A stretch of 11,536 nt of DNA, taken from contig CABQIM010000056.1 in the NCBI GenBank assembly GCA_902464375.1, positions 1-11,536 of the forward strand, in the 5' to 3' direction. The position numbers and the translations under genes are program-made. The notes under the pieces are model-generated. The model did no database searches. It saw only the letters and a program-made list of their open reading frames with translations, and had not been told where the DNA came from. Source of the DNA: an uncultured bacterium. Lineage in GTDB: Bacteria; Cyanobacteriota; Vampirovibrionia; Gastranaerophilales; Gastranaerophilaceae. Below, piece by piece: positions 1 to 7,000 of the stretch (its first letter is position 1; each line of letters starts with the position of its first letter).

Positions 1-15
1 ATCATAAATATAAGA

Positions 16-45
16 ATGAAGCCCCCGCATTTGCGGGGGCTTCAT
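16..45 (-). terminator. Intrinsic terminator-like hairpin downstream of flagellin
   Basis: A perfect 13-bp stem (16-28 with 33-45) has a GC-rich core (gcccccgc/gcgggggc) and a 4-nt loop. It lies about 20 nt past the flagellin stop on the minus strand. The bases that follow on the minus strand are T-rich (TCTTATATTTAT) but not a clean U-run. It most likely ends the flagellin transcript. It may also act in the other direction on a gene outside the window. Confidence 0.75.
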
Positions 46-66
46 CACTATCTAAGAAAAACTTTA

Positions 67-1176
67 CTAGATTAAATTCAAAGCTATACTAGGCACTTGG
101 TTTGCTGTTGATAGCAATGTTGCTGTTGATTGTTGTAGAATCTGGTATTTGATGTAATTAGAAGATTCTGTTGCAACGTCAGCATCCTTAATAGACGAAT
201 TAGCTGATACAATGTTTTGTTTTTGTACACTTATCGCATCAACAGCTGATTCTACACGGTTCATGTAAGCACCGATTAACGCTGTTCTATCTGAAATGTT
301 TTTGATAGCTGAGTCAACAAATTGTAAAAATTCACGAGCGGTAGAATCGTTTGTGTAAACAGCATCACAAATAGCTGTGATACAGTTGAATACACCGTTT
401 TTAGGGACTTTAGTACCATATTGATCATATGTATTATCTTTTATGCCATTTTTAGTAAAATCATAAACAGTTCCGTCATCCAGTTCAACTTTTTCGCCCA
501 TAATTCTAGCGTAAAGTGCCGGTGTTGAGAATTTTTTAGAATCAATATACTCTTTACCACCTTTATTAACTTTAGCTTTATCATATGATTCACCCTCTTT
601 TATAAACCATTTGTTGCCATCTAATGTGCCAAATAATGCGCTACATTTAGCTGATGCAAATAATGATTTTTCAAGGTTAATGATGTTTGGTTTACCGGAA
701 TTGTTACTTACCTGCAAGTTTACTCCGGAACCGCTTTTATATGCGTTACTAGTACCATCCAATAACTGAATACCGTTGAAATCGATTACGTCACAAAGAC
801 GGTTGATTTCTTGCATTCTTTGTTGAACTTCTGTTCTGATAGCGTTCAATGAAGATGTACCGTATGTACCGTTGGCAGCTTGTTCTGTCAAATCTCTTAC
901 ACGTTGAAGGTAATCAGAAACGATATCCAAAACACCTTCTGCTGTGTCTAATAGTGTTAAACCCATTGTTGCGTTACTTTCAGCTACGTCGTAACCTGAA
1001 ATTTGCGCTTCCATTAATGTTGATACTGCTGAACCTGCAGCATCATCTTTACCGGAGTTAATTTTATAACCGGTTGATAATCTTTCCATTGCTGTGTTCA
1101 TACCGCTTGTTGCGTTAGACAAGTTCCTTTGTGCGGTCAATGACGCAATGTTTGTGTTGATAGTGATTGAAGCCAT
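67..1176 (-). CDS. fliC: Flagellin, flagellar filament subunit
   Basis: This 369-aa flagellin is the building block of the extracellular flagellar filament and is exported through the flagellar type III apparatus. The N-terminal D0/D1 region (about 1-145) has the family pattern ASITINTNIASLTAQRNL, then ERLSTGYKINSGKDDAAG and an FNG motif at 133-135. The C-terminal helix (about 285-369) ends in the typical IKDADVATE...QILQQSTATLLSTANQ block. The variable middle (about 146-285) is short and I recognise no domain in it. Residues 90-96 (LQRVRDL) and E116 match the surface that TLR5 recognises in gamma-proteobacterial flagellins. There are four cysteines (128, 178, 265, 270), unusual for a filament protein. 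The ATG is preceded by AAGGAG at good spacing. The gene is monocistronic, with a hairpin terminator after it. The family call is certain. The symbol is generic, because other flagellin copies may exist elsewhere. Confidence 0.97.
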   Translation of the reverse strand: MASITINTNIASLTAQRNLSNATSGMNTAMERLSTGYKINSGKDDAAGSAVSTLMEAQISGYDVAESNATMGLTLLDTAEGVLDIVSDYLQRVRDLTEQAANGTYGTSSLNAIRTEVQQRMQEINRLCDVIDFNGIQLLDGTSNAYKSGSGVNLQVSNNSGKPNIINLEKSLFASAKCSALFGTLDGNKWFIKEGESYDKAKVNKGGKEYIDSKKFSTPALYARIMGEKVELDDGTVYDFTKNGIKDNTYDQYGTKVPKNGVFNCITAICDAVYTNDSTAREFLQFVDSAIKNISDRTALIGAYMNRVESAVDAISVQKQNIVSANSSIKDADVATESSNYIKYQILQQSTATLLSTANQVPSIALNLI

Positions 1177-1184
1177 AATGTGAT

Positions 1185-1190
1185 CTCCTT
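1185..1190 (-). promoter_or_regulatory. Flagellin ribosome binding site
   Basis: The minus strand reads AAGGAG here, 8 nt upstream of the flagellin ATG. It is a canonical Shine-Dalgarno site and supports the start at 1176. Confidence 0.85.
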
Positions 1191-1215
1191 TTCTTAAATT
1201 TTCATCCTTGATTAC

Positions 1216-1231
1216 AGCACAAGTTATGCCG
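1216..1231 (-). promoter_or_regulatory. Candidate sigma54-like -24/-12 element upstream of flagellin
   Basis: The minus strand reads CGGCATAACTTGTGCT. GG and GC are separated by exactly 10 nt, as in -24/-12 promoters (consensus TGGCACG-N4-TTGCW). The predicted transcription start near 1205 leaves a leader of about 29 nt that contains the RBS. Several consensus positions are missing (CGGCAT for TGGCAC, GTGCT for TTGCT), so this is only a candidate. A separate TAAAGTTA at 1343-1350 (minus strand) resembles a sigma28 -35 box, but the bases 11 nt downstream (AACTTATT) do not match a sigma28 -10. Confidence 0.3.
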
Positions 1232-1391
1232 AAATATGGCTATACCTATGCTATAGCTGTTCGGGGTATTTCTATTCCTTCACACTATCATAATATATGC
1301 TGTTGGTCTTTTTTTGAATTCTAAATAAGTTAGAACTTTCTATAACTTTAGGTAGAAAATTTTGTCCGGATTGAATTCTATTTGTAATCTA

Positions 1392-2030
1392 TTATAATCC
1401 TTTGATGTGATTCAATGGCCAGAATAAGAATACTGCTCTTCCTATAAAACGTTCTTTAGGTAATGTTCCCCAAAAACGGCTATCCATTGAATTTCCTCTG
1501 TTGTCACCCATCATGAAATATTGACCTTCAGGTATAATTAAAGGACCACAATACATGTCAGATTTACATTTATGAAAATCATATTCGCTCATGATGTAAT
1601 CTTCTTGGAGCGGTTTATCGTTGATGTAAACCTTGTATGCGCCATTTGTACCTTGCTTAATTTCCAGTTTTTCCCCAGGAAGTCCTACTACTCTTTTTAT
1701 ATATGCAATATCCTTACAGAAAAATCCTGTAAGTCTGCTAAATACAGCCCAAGGAGTAGATTTAAGCTTAACGAATGGCGGATAAAATATCATGATATCA
1801 CCACGTTTAGGTGTGTTTTCAAATCCTTGATGTTTGAACAGATTAGGGAATTTTGTAAGCTTTTCTACAACAATTCTGTCGCCTTCAACTAATGTTGGGC
1901 GCATAGAACCGGATGGAATCCATCTTAATTCTGCAACAAAAAATCTGATTAATATTACAGCGACTACTACAAAAACGATTGTATCAATTGTTTCTTTTAA
2001 ATTTGCTTTAAATTTTTCTTTATCTATCAT
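1392..2030 (-). CDS. lepB: Signal peptidase I
   Basis: This type I signal peptidase (212 aa, family S26) cleaves signal peptides from secreted proteins at the outer face of the cytoplasmic membrane. One N-terminal transmembrane helix (about 15-33) is followed by the catalytic box IPSGSMRPTL with nucleophile Ser42. Box D, YIKRVVGLPGE, carries the general base Lys112. Box E is GDNRGNSMDSRFWG (175-188). All catalytic residues are present and the length is normal for single-helix bacterial enzymes. An insert between boxes D and E holds two cysteines (155, 161). The ATG overlaps the upstream prenyltransferase-like stop in an ATGA (2027-2030), so translation is probably coupled. Only a weak AGGG lies ahead of the start. 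No clear terminator follows. Whether this is the only signal peptidase of the cell cannot be told from here. Confidence 0.95.
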   Translation of the reverse strand: MIDKEKFKANLKETIDTIVFVVVAVILIRFFVAELRWIPSGSMRPTLVEGDRIVVEKLTKFPNLFKHQGFENTPKRGDIMIFYPPFVKLKSTPWAVFSRLTGFFCKDIAYIKRVVGLPGEKLEIKQGTNGAYKVYINDKPLQEDYIMSEYDFHKCKSDMYCGPLIIPEGQYFMMGDNRGNSMDSRFWGTLPKERFIGRAVFLFWPLNHIKGL

Positions 2031-2827
2031 AACCCTATGATTAAATCCTCTAATCCTTTTTTATAACTGTTATCAGGCAAATTGCCGATATCTCTCCTTA
2101 TCTTCTTTTGATAATTATCTATTAAAATCAATGTTTTTTCAATACCCAAAAAATCTTTTGGTGTATAAATTTTGTTCTTTTTGTCTGCAAGTGACGATTC
2201 TTTTTCTAAATCATTTTTTAGCTGAAAATAAATCCCAAAATTAAGCGCAAACTGTTTGGCATTTTTTATATCAATACCTTCTGAAATAGCACAGCTTTCT
2301 AAAATTGCTTCAAAAAGTTTAGCAGTTTTTCCGATGCAGATATTTATGTAATTATCAAGCTCAGGCTCGTTTCCACGCAAAAAATACTGTTCAATTTCTG
2401 ATTTACACATAGCTTGTGTGCATTCCAAAAATATATCTAAGATTCGAGTGTTGTTTATTGAAAGCAGTTTTTTTATCGCAACACTTAATAAAAAATCACC
2501 GGATAAAATTGAAATGTTTTTAGAATACTTCGTTCCGATTGTTGTTTCACCACGTCTTGTTTCTGCATTATCAATTATGTCATCTTGAAGCAATGATGCG
2601 TTGTGAATAATTTCTCCTGCTGAAATTATCTTAATACTATTTGCTGAAATCTTTGTATTGAAAGCTTTTAGATACAAAAGTGATATTTTTGAACGAATTT
2701 GTTTCGACGATGATGTTAAAAATTTTTGTAAAGCTTTCCCGAGCTCGTTTTTAAATAAGTCAATATTATTCAACTCCGAATTAACGAGATTAAGCTCCTC
2801 AGATATAAGTGATGAAACATTTTGCAT
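2027..2827 (-). CDS. Polyprenyl synthetase family protein (trans-prenyltransferase-like, divergent)
   Basis: This 266-aa protein resembles trans-isoprenyl diphosphate synthases, which extend allylic diphosphates with IPP to make quinone or carrier precursors. It has the substrate-binding KQIRSK (42-47, like GGKRIRP), the first Asp-rich motif LLQDDIID with RRG (79-93), and GKTAKLF (166-172). The second Asp-rich motif, normally FQxxDDxxD, reads FQLKNDLEK (201-209), so the first Asp is Asn and the last is Lys. The residue before the first motif is Gln rather than the frequent His. The protein is also shorter than the usual 300 or so residues. The small Ala77 five residues before the first motif would suit a long-chain product. 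It may be an altered synthase or the non-catalytic partner of a heteromeric one. It is the first gene of a two-gene operon with lepB. No strong RBS is visible before the ATG. Confidence 0.85.
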   Translation of the reverse strand: MQNVSSLISEELNLVNSELNNIDLFKNELGKALQKFLTSSSKQIRSKISLLYLKAFNTKISANSIKIISAGEIIHNASLLQDDIIDNAETRRGETTIGTKYSKNISILSGDFLLSVAIKKLLSINNTRILDIFLECTQAMCKSEIEQYFLRGNEPELDNYINICIGKTAKLFEAILESCAISEGIDIKNAKQFALNFGIYFQLKNDLEKESSLADKKNKIYTPKDFLGIEKTLILIDNYQKKIRRDIGNLPDNSYKKGLEDLIIGL

Positions 2828-2874
2828 AACGGTATGATAACATGAATGATATGGTATTTGAATTGATAATATAG

Positions 2875-2902
2875 ATTATAATTCTTTTTTACATAATGTA
2901 AA
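2875..2902 (-). promoter_or_regulatory. Sigma70-type promoter for the prenyltransferase-lepB operon
   Basis: On the minus strand TTTACA (2902-2897) is followed after 16 nt by a perfect TATAAT (2880-2875). The predicted start lies near 2868, giving a leader of about 40 nt to the ATG at 2827. It is divergent from the promoter of the 158-aa gene, about 20 bp away. Confidence 0.65.
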
Positions 2903-2919
2903 ATTTAGTAACTAAGCTA

Positions 2920-2948
2920 GTGACAAACGCATACTGTTATTATAAAAT
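2920..2948 (+). promoter_or_regulatory. Sigma70-type promoter for the 158-aa gene
   Basis: GTGACA (2920-2925) is followed after 17 nt by TAAAAT (2943-2948). The start would fall near 2955, just upstream of the strong GGGGAAGGAG ribosome binding site at 2961-2970. Confidence 0.5.
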
Positions 2949-2980
2949 TGACTTAGATAACGGGGAAGGAGTTTTTTAAC

Positions 2981-3457
2981 GTGGATAATAAGAAGATAGT
3001 TACGGTTAATCCGATTCAAAGTACTTTATCTAGAGATGATGATGCTTTTACAGCCCTTTCTACATCTGCTCTACTGGCAAAAAGTGCTGTTCCATATTCA
3101 CATAGAAGAATTGCAGATAACTATGTAATTATCAAAAAAGTTTATCGTTTCCAAGCCGTTCAAGCTCGTATTACTAACGCTGAAATTCAACTATTGAAGA
3201 AATATGATTTTAATACATTGGAGTATTCTACAATAAAACAAGTAAATGAAGAGTTGTCTTATTTGAAAAAATGGTCTACTTCAAATAATGAATTATTAAG
3301 AAAAGATGCAGATAATTTGCTACAAATAAGATGTAAAGAGTTGAAATATATTGTTGCAAGCAGATATTCAACTGTTACAAACGAGATTTATAACGGATAT
3401 AAGGCTTTAGAAAAGTATTTTGAAGAAATTTCTAAATTTTATTCACCGGTTTGTTAA
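2981..3457 (+). CDS. Unrecognised 158-aa helical protein
   Basis: I do not recognise this protein. It starts with GTG, supported by a very strong GGGGAAGGAG site 10 nt upstream, with no better in-frame start nearby. The first 45 residues are polar and probably disordered. The remainder (about 45-152) looks almost entirely alpha-helical, with heptad-like spacing of Leu/Ile/Tyr and many charged residues. It has no signal peptide or membrane segment, so it is probably cytoplasmic. It ends in Cys158 and has one other Cys, at 118. It is transcribed alone, divergently from the prenyltransferase-lepB operon, and is followed by 600 bp of repeat-bearing DNA. Codon use and base composition look like the neighbours. 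The strong RBS and long uninterrupted frame make it a real gene; no function can be assigned. Confidence 0.8.
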   Translation: MDNKKIVTVNPIQSTLSRDDDAFTALSTSALLAKSAVPYSHRRIADNYVIIKKVYRFQAVQARITNAEIQLLKKYDFNTLEYSTIKQVNEELSYLKKWSTSNNELLRKDADNLLQIRCKELKYIVASRYSTVTNEIYNGYKALEKYFEEISKFYSPVC

Positions 3458-3603
3458 TTATGTATGTTGCTTAAAAAATACCCCTAATTAGTGATTTTTA
3501 TATATTCTTGATTACCACGAAATTCCTTATAGTTTCAAGTAAGACTATGAACTCGAAGCCCAAATTTTATCGCAAAGGTGCTCTACTGGTGCTTTTACGT
3601 CTA

Positions 3604-3633
3604 GTCATTGCGAGCGGGAGCGAAGCAATCCAG
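3604..3633 (+). repeat. REP-like palindromic element, GTCATT...AATCCAG family, copy 1
   Basis: The 30-nt element begins GTCATTGCGAGCG and ends GCGAAGCAATCCAG. ATTGC and GCAAT form the outer arms of an imperfect hairpin. Its ends match those of the element at 7224-7257 (GTCATT, GAG, CGAAG, AATCCAG). Similar short palindromes are scattered through intergenic DNA of many bacteria. Here the two copies flank the 1,020-codon gene in the same orientation. Confidence 0.7.
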
Positions 3634-3700
3634 TCATTAGGCTTAAAATAAGGTGTTAAGTCTGAATGTTAATTAAATTATCACGTCTTCGTTAACAGCT

Positions 3701-3760
3701 GCGACCTCCCTAACTAGGGCGGCGAATTCCTTCCCTTGTTAGGAAGGTTAGGATGGGTGT
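3701..3760 (+). repeat. Composite palindromic repeat block
   Basis: Two short palindromes lie side by side: CCCTA-AC-TAGGG (3708-3719) and CCTTCC-N7-GGAAGG (3729-3747). Both are much richer in GC than the flanks. The block has no coding potential. It looks like an interspersed intergenic repeat rather than a terminator, since no T-run follows. Confidence 0.5.
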
Positions 3761-3798
3761 CATCAATTAAATTTATTAATTAATTCAATTCAAATAGA

Positions 3799-3824
3799 AC
3801 GTCACATTTTATACAAATGTGATG
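3799..3824. repeat. Inverted repeat TCACATTT/AAATGTGA, copy 1
   Basis: The sequence GTCACATTT-TATAC-AAATGTGAT can form a hairpin with 8 of 9 arm pairs. It is nearly the same as copy 2, about 150 bp downstream, including the leading ACGTCACATTTT. It lies about 115 bp upstream of the sigma28 -35 box. Use as an operator or as an interspersed repeat is equally possible. Confidence 0.6.
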
Positions 3825-3914
3825 AACCCAATAAAGACGTAGCATTTTAGGGGGTAAAAACAAGAAAATTTAATATATTTATGTAAATTTTTGTAACAAT
3901 TTGAAGCCAAAATC

Positions 3915-3941
3915 TAAAGTTTTACGGAATTGTGCCGATAT
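3915..3941 (+). promoter_or_regulatory. Sigma28 (FliA)-type flagellar promoter
   Basis: TAAAGTTT (3915-3922), an 11-nt spacer and GCCGATAT (3934-3941) match the enterobacterial sigma28 consensus TAAAGTTT-N11-GCCGATAA at 15 of 16 fixed positions with exact spacing. The predicted transcription start is near 3948, about 110-115 nt upstream of the start of the 1,020-codon gene, the only gene downstream on this strand. The match predicts expression with late flagellar genes. I have not seen a fliA gene in the window, so use by FliA is inferred. Confidence 0.8.
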
Positions 3942-3951
3942 ATAAAAAGTT

Positions 3952-3979
3952 ACGTCACATTTTGTATAAAATGTGACGT
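3952..3979 (+). promoter_or_regulatory. Perfect 12-bp hairpin at the predicted mRNA 5' end (inverted repeat copy 2)
   Basis: ACGTCACATTTT (3952-3963) and its exact complement (3968-3979) flank a 4-nt loop. The hairpin begins only about 4 nt after the predicted sigma28 start, so it could protect the 5' end of the mRNA or serve as an operator. A smaller hairpin, CTATAA/TTATAG (3990-4018), follows in the same leader. Confidence 0.65.
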
Positions 3980-4056
3980 TGCAAAACTTCTATAATTCTC
4001 TCGTGGAGCTTGTTATAGCAAATTCAAGATGTAAGACTTAAAAAATAAAGAATGGA

Positions 4057-7000
4057 ATGTTTATGGCACTCACAATCTCACAAAAAATCGACGCTTATGC
4101 ACAAGCAAATTTGAAAGCTTTAAAGCAAAAAGAAGCAAAAATCGGACGCAAGATGACCAAGTTTGATATTGCTCAACATATGCTTCAAAATGGCAAATTG
4201 GACAAGAATGAGTATGCAAACTGGATGAATACAACCGAAGGTTTTAACGCTCAAGCAATGACTCAACAACAGAAAACAGCTTTAAGACAAGGTAACGTTT
4301 GGGGTTTTGCCGGTTACGGTGGTGGTGAAGAATCATATTTAGATAGTATGACAAGTTTTGCACAAAAAAATCCTGTAGAAAAACAGAATGCGATTTCTCA
4401 TCGTCAAATGAAATTGAATGAAACAGTGGCAGAACGCAAGAAAAAAGCTGCGGAAATAAATAATTATATCAAAAATGAAAGAATTCTTAATCACAAAAAA
4501 ACTGCTAAAGAACAAAAGTTTAAAGCACATATAGATTCTGTTCAAATATCAGAAGCGGATGCTAACAAAACAGCAAGCCAATTAACACGTGAGATTGAAC
4601 AACAAAAGATAGACAATATGTCACATGATGAAAGAAAGAAATTCATTATGGACAAATTCCAAGATGCTGCTGCGAAAAAAGATTTTTCTGGTATGAAAAA
4701 TGCCTTGTCAGAATTTAATTCATATATGTGCAAATATATTGATAAGAAAGTTGGTGTTACAGATGCGAAAGACGCTATAAAAGAATATAGCGGTTTAAAT
4801 GCGCTTGTTTGTTACGTTGACAATCTGGTAGATGATGGTGATGATACCAACTTGAGTAAGTTAGAAACGGCATGGAACATTACTAAAGGTTTAGGCGATG
4901 CTGTTGATAGTTTTATTAGCGCAGAAGGTTTAGAAATGGTTGGCGCATTAGGAACTGCAAGTAAAGTCGCAACTGTTGCAAATGCCGGAAAATATTTTGC
5001 CGTAGCTACACAAAGCTATTTTGGTGTAGAAGGTAGCCAATTAATTGGTGCCGGTTTAGCGCACGCACAAACTGCTGAAACGGAAGATGAGGCTCGTCTT
5101 GCTGGTAGTGAACTCGGTATGGGTACTATTATGCTTAGTGGTGCTGTAAAATCTGCTAAACAAGGATATAAAAATATCAAAGAAAAACAAAATGAAACAA
5201 TTCCAAAAGCAGAAAAAACTACAAGTAATACTGAAGTTGCGACAGATGTAGTATCAAATAAATCATCCAAGACTTTAACTGAGCGATTGGAAGCTGCTAA
5301 TTCAAGAGAAGATTTTAAGGCTGTACGTGATGAAATAAAACAAATGCAAAATTCTCCTGAAAAATTTGAATTACAAAAGAAATATATTGAAAAATGGAAC
5401 GAATTTTCTAAAGATCCTCATAGACATGAAATTAAAAATATGTTAAGTGATGAAAATACCACTTCAAATAGTAGTACCCAAACAACAAGTTCCGGTTCAA
5501 AAATTCAATTAGTCAGAAAAAATCCAAAAGCAGAAGTTAAAGCAACACAGGAACAGGTAGAAGCTTTTCGAGAGAAAGTATCAAAAGATATGGAAGAAAG
5601 TTTAAAAAGCTATGAGAAAGATGAAAATTTTCCAACAGTAGAAAGCTATAAAAAATTCCTTGATGAATTACAAAGCTCATACGAAGAGTCTTTTAAATAT
5701 TATCCAAAAGGAACTCAGGTTGTCTATGATGTTGCGATGGAAAGATATGTAGCAAGTGAAGGAATAAAATCTATTTCTAAGGTTGCTGAAAAATACCCAC
5801 AAGAAGTTAAAGAACTATTGAGTCTAAAAGATGAAAATGGTGGTTATTACATATATAGGTATATGGGTGACGCAACAGAAATATATAGCGCTCAAAAATT
5901 TATGGATATAGTGGAAGCATACAAATCGAATCCGAAGGATGTAGTTGAATGTCTCCAATTAAAAAGTGATACTGGTTTACCATTATATCGTGAAATGAAT
6001 AATATCGCTGACGTAGTCAAAGGATATGCGACAGATAAAAATTATTTTAGTACTGTAAAGGATATGAATATTCGTTCTTATGATACTAAAACAATTTCTG
6101 ATATTGTGACATTACATGGGAAATATCCGGAAGCAATTGAATACTTTGTAAAGGCTGACAAAGCAAGAGCTTCTCAACTTGAACCAAGTATATTAAGAGA
6201 GTTTGGTGTAGAAAACGTTTGTCAATTGTTTGAAAAATATCCTGAAGCTATGAAAAAATTGTATACAATTACAAAAAAAGCCAATGGACAAACTCAATAT
6301 CTATGGAAAGATTTTAAGGATGTTTATACAAATATACCGGAAGATGTTGTTAAAATGCTAGACAAAAATCCAAAAGCATTTGAGGATTTATCTAAATTGA
6401 ACTACTTTGTTCGTGGAAATGGTATCACAAATGCAAAATCTCTAGATATTGTACAAATGAGTAAAATAGCAGATTTTTATACTGAAGGTAATAAAAATTT
6501 TATATCTAAATGTATAGAAAATTCAGCAGGAAAATTAAATCCGGAAACATTAAAAGTTCTAACCAGTTTGAATCCAAAAGACTATCATGTAGCAGCTAAT
6601 TTAATAAAAGACAATAATATATCAAATATTAAAGACAAGCAAAGTGTAAATGATTACATCTCTGATATCAATACAAAAATAAATGCTTACAGAAATTGCC
6701 CTGATTTGTTTAATGTGTTATTTAAAACTAAAGCGAAGAATCCTTTAGATATGCAAACTATCACACAACTAACACAAGCAATGAACCAAGGGTTAAAATC
6801 TGGTCGCTATAATGATAAAGATATGCAAGCTTTAACTAAAAGACTAGGTTATTATCAAGAACAGACAAACATAAAAATTTCTAATTTAATACATACAAAT
6901 AAAGAAGCTTCACGTTATACCCCAACACAAATCATTGAACTATTAATGATTGACGCAAAAGCCCCAAAATGGGATTTCTTTAATAATATTGATGACGGAT

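Larger units (their letters stand above)
3458..4056. other. Long intergenic region with palindromic repeats and a sigma28 promoter
   Basis: This 599-bp stretch has no supportable gene. From left to right it holds a weak AT-rich hairpin (about 3470-3500), a REP-like palindrome (3604-3633), a second palindromic block (3701-3760), two copies of a TCACATTT/AAATGTGA inverted repeat (3799-3824, 3952-3979), and the sigma28-type promoter (3915-3941) with a leader of about 110 nt. Confidence 0.8.

Noticed and set aside
849..1061. Open frames antisense to flagellin, lepB and the large genes
   Set aside because: They run opposite strong conserved coding sequence, lack ribosome binding sites, and have low-complexity or hydrophobic translations typical of shadow frames.
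3801..3823. CRP/FNR-type operator in the TCACATTT...AAATGTGA palindrome
   Set aside because: CRP sites read TGTGA-N6-TCACA. Here the half-sites are in the opposite order, so the resemblance is misleading.
3991..3996. Sigma70 -10 box TATAAT upstream of the 1,020-codon gene
   Set aside because: No -35 box lies at 16-18 nt, and the bases are part of the CTATAA/TTATAG hairpin in the leader.
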